Positions 16,077 to 21,823 of a stretch of DNA of 21,823 nucleotides are shown one piece after another. Location of the stretch: NCBI GenBank assembly GCA_002305255.1, contig DBQN01000059.1, positions 22,572 through 44,394 on the forward strand, written 5' to 3'. Made by a program: the position numbers and the translations under genes. Below the pieces are notes generated by a model. That model did no database searches and was not told the origin of the DNA. It saw nothing but the letters and a program-made list of their open reading frames with translations. Each line of letters starts with the position of its first letter. Within the stretch, counting starts at the first letter, position 1. This stretch comes from Firmicutes bacterium UBA1393. GTDB lineage: Bacteria > Bacillota > DTU025.

Positions 16077-16229
16077 TCACTTGATCCGGAAAAGCCTGAG
16101 CAACAGCGGCATCATGACGATTGCGTACATAGCCGCATTCTGTAGATTGCGCTCCTTGAGGAAGTTCCTCAAGCACAGCAGGGCCAGAAAGGCCGTCATG
16201 ACGTAATACAAAACGGTTACTACCGGCAT
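16077..16229 (-). CDS. 50-residue membrane microprotein coupled to the permease gene
   Basis: A short frame encodes 50 residues: MPVVTVLYYVMTAFLALLCL, a charged turn RNFLKERNLQ, a second hydrophobic run (about 32-46) and a basic end LFRIK. This suggests a two-helix hairpin. AGGAGGTG lies six bases upstream of ATG 16229, and its first bases form the TAG stop of the permease gene (16242-16244), so translation is probably coupled. The stop TGA (16077-16079) is 25 bases before the AstE-like gene. The strong ribosome binding site, tight spacing and coherent hydrophobic pattern argue that it is real. By position it could be a small subunit of the DctM-like permease, analogous to but much smaller than DctQ of TRAP transporters. 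I recognise no family. Confidence 0.7.
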   Translation of the reverse strand: MPVVTVLYYVMTAFLALLCLRNFLKERNLQNAAMYAIVMMPLLLRLFRIK

Positions 16230-16241
16230 ATCGGACACCTC

Positions 16242-17528
16242 CTATACCCTGACCAGGAATGAGAGCTCACGGCTGAAGACGACCATCAACGTGCCGACTA
16301 TGGTGATAAGAACCCACGGAACTGCGCAGGCTTTGACGAAGGATCCGTACGAACCCTTGTAGCCCACGGTCTGAACAGTGAGCCTGCCTATGATTGCACT
16401 GGGAGGCAGCGCGTCGCCAAGGCACCACAATAGCGAGAGGCCTGACAGAGCTATGGTCGGGTGCACTCCCATGGAGTTGAATGTCCAGATCAGCGGAATG
16501 CCGATAACCGCAGCGCCTCCGAATCCCAGAGCACCTTCGGACACTGGAATCGTTATCGGAAGCAGCGAGAAGATCAGCCAGAGCGGCATCGCGATGACTG
16601 CATACGAAACCAGACCGCGCACGCCGGTGAGGGTGAGCATCTGAATGACTATTCCGATGACGATGATCGTGGTGAGGAGAGGGAGAAGCTGGGTTACGGT
16701 ATCAGTTGCTACATTGAGGAAGTTGACCTTCTTGACGTTCAGCAGATAAGCGACGATTGCGCCTATCGCGAACACCAGCGGAAGGCCGAGAATGGGCATG
16801 TCGAACGGCCACACGCGAGCCGCAATGACGAGACCAAACACCACCACGAACGGCACCAGCGTACGTACGGCAGTGACGTCCGGATCGACCTTCGGCAGCG
16901 ACACCGCGACATCGCCGACGCTCTCAGAGCGGGGCAGGCCGAGCCAGAGCACTGTGAAGATGCCCAGAACAAGCACGGGTATGCCCAGCGGCAGTTCGAA
17001 CCCGACGTATGGAATGGCAGTGCCCGCACAGGTCATCATCGCCCACACACTCACAGGTGGCGCGACGGCCGAGAGGCCGGCCAGGAGGAACACTATGGCG
17101 GCTATCCGCTGCCTGGATATGCCCATTGTGGCGAGGGCGAGGGCAACCGCACCACCCGACACCAGCACCGACACGCTTCCAGAGCCGGTGATCGCCCCGG
17201 GAATCAACATGATGAACATGAGCAGGATGAGCGCTACCGCCCGCAGTTTGCCGAAGCGCGTCATGATCGCGCGCACCGCATAGTCGAGGCCCCCTGCTGT
17301 CTTGATGATGTTCATGAACAGAGTGGCCGTAAAGAAAATGAGAGCCAGATCGATATAGGCGACGGATCCTTCAGCGATGTGCCGCAGTGGAAGCCAGTTG
17401 CCGCCGGCGACCGCTGCTACCAGGCCGGCAACTAACATAGACAACTCAACAGATAGCTTGAACCTGCTCTGGGCAATGATGTACCCCACTACGGTTACGG
17501 CGGTTATCAGTGAGACTTTGAGAAACAT
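16242..17528 (-). CDS. Ion-transporter-superfamily permease (TRAP DctM-like)
   Basis: The 428-residue polytopic membrane protein has about ten to twelve hydrophobic segments. Its style is that of the IT superfamily and TRAP large subunits: an inner LIPGAITGSGSVSVLVSGGAVALALATMG block with a GSGS re-entrant loop and, in the second half, the mirrored VSEGALGFGGAAVIGIPLIW and LGDALPPSAIIGRL loops. Members move organic anions such as C4-dicarboxylates, citrate or gluconate with sodium ions or protons. ATG 17528 is chosen because AGGAG (17536-17540) lies seven bases upstream; TTG 17534 is in frame but too close. The neighbours are a secreted DUF6305-like protein upstream and a 50-residue membrane protein downstream. 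I see no classical DctP or DctQ gene. Confidence 0.75.
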   Translation of the reverse strand: MFLKVSLITAVTVVGYIIAQSRFKLSVELSMLVAGLVAAVAGGNWLPLRHIAEGSVAYIDLALIFFTATLFMNIIKTAGGLDYAVRAIMTRFGKLRAVALILLMFIMLIPGAITGSGSVSVLVSGGAVALALATMGISRQRIAAIVFLLAGLSAVAPPVSVWAMMTCAGTAIPYVGFELPLGIPVLVLGIFTVLWLGLPRSESVGDVAVSLPKVDPDVTAVRTLVPFVVVFGLVIAARVWPFDMPILGLPLVFAIGAIVAYLLNVKKVNFLNVATDTVTQLLPLLTTIIVIGIVIQMLTLTGVRGLVSYAVIAMPLWLIFSLLPITIPVSEGALGFGGAAVIGIPLIWTFNSMGVHPTIALSGLSLLWCLGDALPPSAIIGRLTVQTVGYKGSYGSFVKACAVPWVLITIVGTLMVVFSRELSFLVRV

Positions 17529-17591
17529 GCCCAATCTCCTTTCGTGTGGCCTCGAGCTGCCACGAGCCGCCTCGAGCCCGAGCCAGCCCTA

Positions 17592-17624
17592 GGGTCTGCG
17601 TCCGGCAGCAGGGGACGCAGACCC
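17592..17624 (-). other. Strong stem-loop after the DUF6305-like gene
   Basis: GGGTCTGCGTCC (17592-17603) pairs perfectly with GGACGCAGACCC (17613-17624) around a 9-nt loop. On the minus strand the following bases TAGGGCTGGC contain no U-tract. It lies between the secreted protein gene and the permease gene and may, like the hairpin at 7422, favour expression of the binding-protein-like gene over the permease. Confidence 0.55.
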
Positions 17625-17640
17625 AGCGCGGCTCCGTTTA

Positions 17641-18321
17641 CTAGTTGAGACCGAACATGGTCTTCAAGATGTTCATCAGTTCCGTGTTATTTGCTGCGAC
17701 GCTGATTGGAATGCCCTTGGAGCTGCTGATGTTGGCGAACTTGTCGTCGTACTCGTAGCCCTTCGTCGTGACGATGAGGTAATCGCAGAGCGGAGCAACG
17801 GCATCGATTATGGCCTCGTTGTCAGAACCGGGCTTGCCCCTCATCGCAACGCCTTCCACGTGCATGCCGACAACGAAGATCTTGTTGGCCTTGCAGTAGT
17901 TGATGAGGTCCTTGAGACGGGCGATCTCGCTGTTGAGCGAGAGACCGGATGCGCCCATGCCCTTGAGACTGGCGCCCATAACAAGAATCATGGTCTTGTA
18001 GGGGGTGCCAGGCGCAGCAGTGGACTTGATCTCCTTATGGGCGCCCTCTCCCTCGACGAAGGTGGGCAGGCCGACTCCGGCGGCTATGTGCTTCGAGGTT
18101 GCGATGTCAGAGTAGTCGTAGGGGATCTTGACTTTGTCAGCAAGAGCGTTCAGCACGAGAACCCCGTTGCCCTGACCTGCGCTGATATGGATAACGGGCG
18201 TGCTCACCCTCGGTATCTGGGTGGCGGCGCCCGCCGACATAGGAGCCAGTGTCATGGCTAGCGAGGCAACGACCAGGACTGCTAGGAGTAGAATAGGATT
18301 GCGCTTGGAGACGGTACACAT
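17641..18321 (-). CDS. Secreted DUF6305-like protein, possible solute receptor
   Basis: The 226-residue protein has a signal peptide (1-33, ending SAGAA) and an alpha/beta mature domain. The block KTMILVMGASLKGMGASGLSLNSEIARLKDLI (109-140), then VVGMHVEGVAMRGKPGSD (150-167) and CDYLIVTTKGYEYD (179-192), match what I remember of the DUF6305 family. No function is established for that family. ATG 18321 is preceded by GGGAGGT (18331-18337) at nine bases, while ATG 18330 abuts it and the longer frame lacks support. It is the first gene of the minus-strand cluster, just before a DctM-like permease. It could be the extracytoplasmic binding component of that transporter. The DUF assignment is from memory of the motif. 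Confidence 0.7.
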   Translation of the reverse strand: MCTVSKRNPILLLAVLVVASLAMTLAPMSAGAATQIPRVSTPVIHISAGQGNGVLVLNALADKVKIPYDYSDIATSKHIAAGVGLPTFVEGEGAHKEIKSTAAPGTPYKTMILVMGASLKGMGASGLSLNSEIARLKDLINYCKANKIFVVGMHVEGVAMRGKPGSDNEAIIDAVAPLCDYLIVTTKGYEYDDKFANISSSKGIPISVAANNTELMNILKTMFGLN

Positions 18322-19149
18322 GCGTAACATACCTCCCGAGTAATGATTGTGGGAAACGGCCGGCTTTGTGCAGTCGGCGACGTGGGACCCCCCATCAATG
18401 TCTCCCCGCGGCGCGGCGCGTTGCAGCATGTGCAGACCGAGTAATCATGCAGGCGGGGGCACAGCACACACGACAAGGTGATGGCTGGCGATGATGTGTG
18501 AACAGCTGGGAATTCGGAGCCCTTCCCAGGGAAAGCTGGGATTGACGGCAAATTGCTCAGGAGTCATACATGCGCACTCGCTCACATGTCACTGGGCCAA
18601 GCTCATGAAGTATACGCCGTAACGCATGATGATGATGTTGGTTTCTGTCATGCTAACATGTGAAATGCATCACTGTCAAGGTGAACCATGTCGACCGCCC
18701 ATATCCATTACCGCCCTGGACAGGGATTTTGCGAAAATCGACAGCCAAATACCGAGTGTTCGCGCGGCGTTGCCTGCGTACTCCCTTCGTGCCAGCGTGC
18801 CTGCGGTTCGGATCGGGAAAGCCGGAGCAGAGGATGCGGGCTGACGCGCAGGCATATAGGTCGGAGGCGCTGAAGCGGCCGTCATACTGCCTGCCCAGGG
18901 CATGTTCCATGCTGTTCCACTACGTCCCCAACGAATTTGTGTGATATCCCATGGGCACATCGCAGGGTTTTGGGATGGATGATAGAAATGTTTTTCAGAG
19001 TCAGGGAGGTGCGCCGCGACAAGGGATGGGCCCTCTCGCTGACTGGGCGACAGTCTGTTGTGCATCACATCCGAATCTGAGCACCAGTACACCGTCGCAA
19101 GCGTCAATCCAGTCTGGCAGATCAAACGAGTGAAAGGAGTGCAACCGAT
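18322..19149 (+). other. 828-bp region without a recognised gene between divergent operons
   Basis: No open frame here has both a good ribosome binding site and a recognisable product. The longest frames on either strand have low-complexity, shadow-like translations. It must hold the promoters of the DUF6305-like gene (minus) and the third C69 gene (plus). A weak TATACT on the minus strand (18609-18614) has no matching -35. Small inverted repeats: GATTTT-GCG-AAAATC at 18725-18739 and CTGGGAA (18506-18512) with TTCCCAG (18523-18529). It may contain regulatory RNA or gene remnants, but I cannot identify either. Confidence 0.4.
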
Positions 19150-20793
19150 TTGAGAAGGAACAAGTTAGGTGTGGCGCTATCACTGGCAGTGGCTCTCATG
19201 CTGATATTCGGCACGGCCACCTACGCTTGCACCATCGTTGCCGTTGGCAAGAACGCGACGACCGATGGGTCCACGATCGTCACCCACAACGACGACTCAA
19301 CAGTCGCTGACTTCAGACTCTGGATCCTCAGGGGTGGGGAGCACAAAGAAGGCGACACCAGGCCTCTCGTCATCGATGGTCACGACTACATCGACTACAG
19401 CAACTGGCCGTCAGTCGACTACTCGAAGAACAGAAATGGCGCTGCCATGGTAGTTGCCGATATTCCGCAGGCTGCGAAGACCTATACTTACCTCCATTCG
19501 CGCTACTCGTTCATGAACGAGATGGGTGTGTCTATGGGCGAAGCCACCTTCTCGTATGACCGCAGCACCCCTAAGAACCAGGAGATCTACGATGTGATGG
19601 TCAAGAATAGCCCTGGCGTCGTAGACTGCTGGCTGGCTCAGGACATCGCCCTTGAGCGCGCAGCCACCGCCCGCGAGGCCGTCAGGATCATGGGCGACCT
19701 CGTCGAGACCTACGGCTGGCTTGGCCCCGGCGAAACCATCAACATCGCCGACGGAAACGAAGTCTGGGTGGCCGAGTTCTATGGACGCGGCATCTGGGCT
19801 GCTGTCCGCATCCCCGATGACCACTTCTTCGTGGCTGCCAACAGGGCTCGTATCGGTGAGATTGACCTCAACGATCCCGAGAACTACATGGCATCGCCCG
19901 ATATCATCTCCTTCGCAGTCGAGAAGGGCTGGTATGACCCGGCTTCCGGCAAGCCCTTCCTCTGCTATGAGAACTACGCTCCGTACGATGACATCTACTC
20001 GACTCGCCGTGAGTGGCGCGCGCTCGATCTCGTGGCGCCGTCCCTCGGCCTCAGCCCGCACGACACCAGGTACCCGCTCTCGGTCAAGCCCGAGCGCAAG
20101 CTGTCAGTGCAGGACATCTGGAATATCAAGGCCGACTACTATCAGGGCACTGCGTATGACATGAGCCAGGGCCCGGCGGCCGGCCCTTGGGGCAACCCCC
20201 TCAGGTACCCCAACTCCGATCCTCGCGGCGGAGCCTGGGAGCGCACGATCAACATGCACCGCACCTGCTACCTCATGATCGGCCAGACCAAGGCATGGCT
20301 CCCTGCTCCCATCAGGGGCGTAGTCTGGTATGGCTATGGCGCACCTGACACCACCTACGTCACTCCTATCTGGGCAGCACAGAACGCACTGCCGAAGTTC
20401 TATCAGGTAGGCAGCAGGTATGAGGAGTTCAGGCGCGACTCCGGTTGGTGGGTCAACACCTACGTGCAGGAGATCGCAACCCACAAGTACCAGGCTGCGG
20501 CAGCCGACATCAAGGCCTTCCGCCAGCCCCGCATGGATATGCTGTACACGATGGTGCCGATCCTGCAGGAGAAGGCCGCTGAGATCTACAAGACCGATCC
20601 CAAGGCCGCGATCGACCTGATCAGCGAGTTCTCCTTCGCGAACGCAGTAGCGCTGCACGAGGAGTGGAAGCTGCTCGGCGATAGGCTCTTGGCCAAGTAC
20701 GTGTTCGGCTCGACGAACCTGAGGACCACACCGTTCCCGCAGTGGTGGAACGACATAGTCGAGTTCACCCCTGCTCCGACCATCAACGACTAG
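19150..20793 (+). CDS. Secreted C69-family (U34) dipeptidase, third, diverged copy
   Basis: The 547-residue protein has a signal peptide (1-26, ending TATYA) with C27-TIVAVGKNATTDGSTIVTHN following directly, the C69 nucleophile context. Family blocks include MNEMGVSMGEATFSYD, ALERAATAREAVRIMGDLVETYGW and a PGETINIADGNEVWVAEF strand. It is clearly less similar to the tandem pair at 11430-14820 than they are to each other: it lacks the FDITNLSM and IVGPGPLW blocks. The TTG start has AAAGGAG (19133-19139) ten bases upstream. It is transcribed alone on the plus strand and ends at a classic terminator. Different substrate range from the pair is likely but unproven. Confidence 0.88.
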   Translation: MRRNKLGVALSLAVALMLIFGTATYACTIVAVGKNATTDGSTIVTHNDDSTVADFRLWILRGGEHKEGDTRPLVIDGHDYIDYSNWPSVDYSKNRNGAAMVVADIPQAAKTYTYLHSRYSFMNEMGVSMGEATFSYDRSTPKNQEIYDVMVKNSPGVVDCWLAQDIALERAATAREAVRIMGDLVETYGWLGPGETINIADGNEVWVAEFYGRGIWAAVRIPDDHFFVAANRARIGEIDLNDPENYMASPDIISFAVEKGWYDPASGKPFLCYENYAPYDDIYSTRREWRALDLVAPSLGLSPHDTRYPLSVKPERKLSVQDIWNIKADYYQGTAYDMSQGPAAGPWGNPLRYPNSDPRGGAWERTINMHRTCYLMIGQTKAWLPAPIRGVVWYGYGAPDTTYVTPIWAAQNALPKFYQVGSRYEEFRRDSGWWVNTYVQEIATHKYQAAAADIKAFRQPRMDMLYTMVPILQEKAAEIYKTDPKAAIDLISEFSFANAVALHEEWKLLGDRLLAKYVFGSTNLRTTPFPQWWNDIVEFTPAPTIND

Positions 20794-20851
20794 CACTGGT
20801 CGGCCGGTACACAGGTAAGCTGCGAACGGCATAGCTGACAAGTCACAAACG

Positions 20852-20885
20852 GCCCGCCGAGACATTGCCTCGGCGGGCTTTCCTT
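20852..20885 (+). terminator. Intrinsic terminator after the third C69 gene
   Basis: A perfect 10-bp stem, GCCCGCCGAG (20852-20861) with CTCGGCGGGC (20869-20878), closes a 7-nt loop and is followed by TTTCCTT. It lies between convergent genes; the minus-strand side has only GTTTGTGAC, so it works mainly for the plus strand. Confidence 0.85.
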
Positions 20886-20941
20886 ACCCTTAGCCCTACG
20901 CGTCACACAAATCGAGGCGAGTCGGGGCAGGTCACCCTTGC

Positions 20942-21688
20942 CTACTGCCTTACCACCGAAGTTATGTAGTCCTGCCCGATGATATCAAGCGCATCAATTA
21001 GCGGTGAGTTCTGAGCCGTGGCATATGCCGTCATGGGCAGCAAGGTCTTGAGCTTGGTCACCATGACGTCACGCTTGAGGTTTGCAGCCGTGACCTCCAC
21101 CAACCTCACACCATGCCTAGTGCACTGGGCGATCTTCTGTGAGTCGCGCAGTTGCTGCTCTGCGAGGGCCCTATCGTCCTCAACCGAACCACTCGAACGG
21201 TAGTGCCTGTCACCCTGGCACTCCAAGCCCACCTTGAGTTTCACATACTCCCGGTCCACCTCAAGCCTGGCCTTGGTCACCAAATTGCGAAGCCAGGGAG
21301 GCCGAGACAGGTCGACGTAGTTGGCCGAACCGACTATGATGTCGCAGAACGCACGCATGAGCCACTCGCCGATGTTGGGGGCTCGCTCCATCTCGCCTTC
21401 GAGTTCGCCAACGATTGCCTCTTCTACGCGGCGCGGAAACACCGGCCATACCATGCGCGATCGCGTTCCTTTCGACCTCGCCACGATCACCCAACCTGCT
21501 TCGCTAAGCTCCTTAAGGGCACAGCGTATCGTTTCTCGAGACATCCCGGTTCTCGCGACAATGCCAGCGACGTTCTCGGGCCGCAGCTCCCACATGCTGG
21601 CCCTTATGCGACTTGCGCTGGCGGATACGTTGCTGTCACAGGCAAGAGAGTCCCCGTGCCCAGCTACAAGTAGACGGCGTATCGACAT
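20942..21688 (-). CDS. Winged-helix protein fused to a PD-(D/E)XK-like nuclease domain
   Basis: The 248-residue protein has an N-terminal winged helix (about 34-80): ENVAGIVARTGMSRETIRCALKELSEAGWVIV, then a basic wing SKGTRSR. The C-terminal half carries KLKVGLECQGDRHY (150-163) and, after an insertion, QQLRDSQKIAQCTRHGVRLVEV (178-199). This is the E-x-Q-G-x-x-H plus RD-x2-K-x3-C-x2-(H)G-x-x-L-x-E pattern of VSR/DUF723-like PD-(D/E)XK nucleases (E156, Q158, D182, K185). GTG 21694 is in frame, but ATG 21688 has GGAG (21697-21700) eight bases upstream and is preferred. It stands alone, convergent to the C69 gene. It could be a mobile-element or defence nuclease or a regulator with a nuclease-derived sensor. 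No target can be inferred. Confidence 0.65.
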   Translation of the reverse strand: MSIRRLLVAGHGDSLACDSNVSASASRIRASMWELRPENVAGIVARTGMSRETIRCALKELSEAGWVIVARSKGTRSRMVWPVFPRRVEEAIVGELEGEMERAPNIGEWLMRAFCDIIVGSANYVDLSRPPWLRNLVTKARLEVDREYVKLKVGLECQGDRHYRSSGSVEDDRALAEQQLRDSQKIAQCTRHGVRLVEVTAANLKRDVMVTKLKTLLPMTAYATAQNSPLIDALDIIGQDYITSVVRQ

Positions 21689-21733
21689 CTGCACTACTCC
21701 GTTCTGTGGGGGTGTCGGTAGGCTCTGTGCCTT

Positions 21734-21739
21734 ATTATA
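21734..21739 (-). promoter_or_regulatory. Possible -10 element for the winged-helix/nuclease gene
   Basis: The minus strand reads a consensus TATAAT here, about 45 bases before ATG 21688. No good -35 is visible 16-18 bases further upstream (ATGGCG at 17). The call rests on the hexamer and its position only. Confidence 0.35.
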
Positions 21740-21823
21740 CCGATACTGGGCCTTCCCGCCATCGCCCCTTTGGGCGAGAGACAGGGCTAGGCCGCCAATC
21801 GCGGGGTTAGCGTGATGTAGGCT

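Noticed and set aside
16461..17435. Long plus-strand frame (324 codons) opposite the permease gene
   Set aside because: Its translation is extremely rich in His, Arg, Asp and Glu, the usual shadow of a hydrophobic membrane protein on the other strand.
18676..19125. 149-codon minus-strand frame in the gene-free region
   Set aside because: No ribosome binding site, no recognisable domain, composition rich in Ala/Pro/Arg/Ser as in non-coding GC-rich frames.
11430..20793. The Cys after the signal peptides of the three C69 proteins as a lipobox
   Set aside because: The -3 position is not Leu/Val/Ile (AFAC, TLAC, TYAC), and the Cys aligns with the C69 catalytic nucleophile, which lipidation would block.

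Overview
The window is GC-rich bacterial DNA with strong AGGAGG-type ribosome binding sites, frequent GTG and TTG starts, and many secreted proteins. The gene content (carbohydrate ABC importer with no ATPase gene beside it, HutC-type GntR regulator, SIS-domain proteins, secreted C69 dipeptidases, a DUF6305-like protein) fits a high-GC Bacillota (Clostridia or Limnochordia-like) or a related anaerobe. This placement is an inference. No rRNA, tRNA or CRISPR array was seen.

Left edge (1-1693): the C-terminus of an M14-type peptidase ends in a good intrinsic terminator. It is followed by a lone IS1595/ISXO2-like transposase gene driven by an extended -10 promoter. The transposase frame is open, but the expected first catalytic Asp is missing.

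Plus-strand sugar regulon (1611-10372): SIS protein, BadF/NagK-type kinase, GntR/UTRA regulator, two ABC permeases, a secreted solute-binding protein, a second SIS protein and a large DUF6259-like glycosidase. Three promoters (before the first SIS gene, before gntR and before the permeases) carry copies of the same element: a CATAAT-like -10 running into TGTTTATAAACA. This looks like the operator of the encoded GntR protein. The set suggests import of a glycoside or amino sugar, hydrolysis, phosphorylation and SIS-dependent handling of the phosphosugar.

Minus-strand peptide/acyl-amino-acid cluster (18321 down to 10375), in order of transcription: a secreted DUF6305-like protein, an ion-transporter-superfamily (DctM-like) permease, a 50-residue membrane microprotein whose ribosome binding site overlaps the permease stop, a membrane-anchored AstE/AspA-like zinc hydrolase, two tandem secreted C69 peptidases and a secreted protein of unknown function. 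Strong GC hairpins, mostly without U-tracts, separate several of these genes. The first three genes could form an uncharacterised binding-protein-dependent transporter. This is the most interesting system in the window.

Right edge: an 828-bp gene-free stretch precedes a third, more diverged secreted C69 peptidase with a clear terminator. Convergent to it is a gene joining a winged-helix domain to a PD-(D/E)XK-like nuclease domain.
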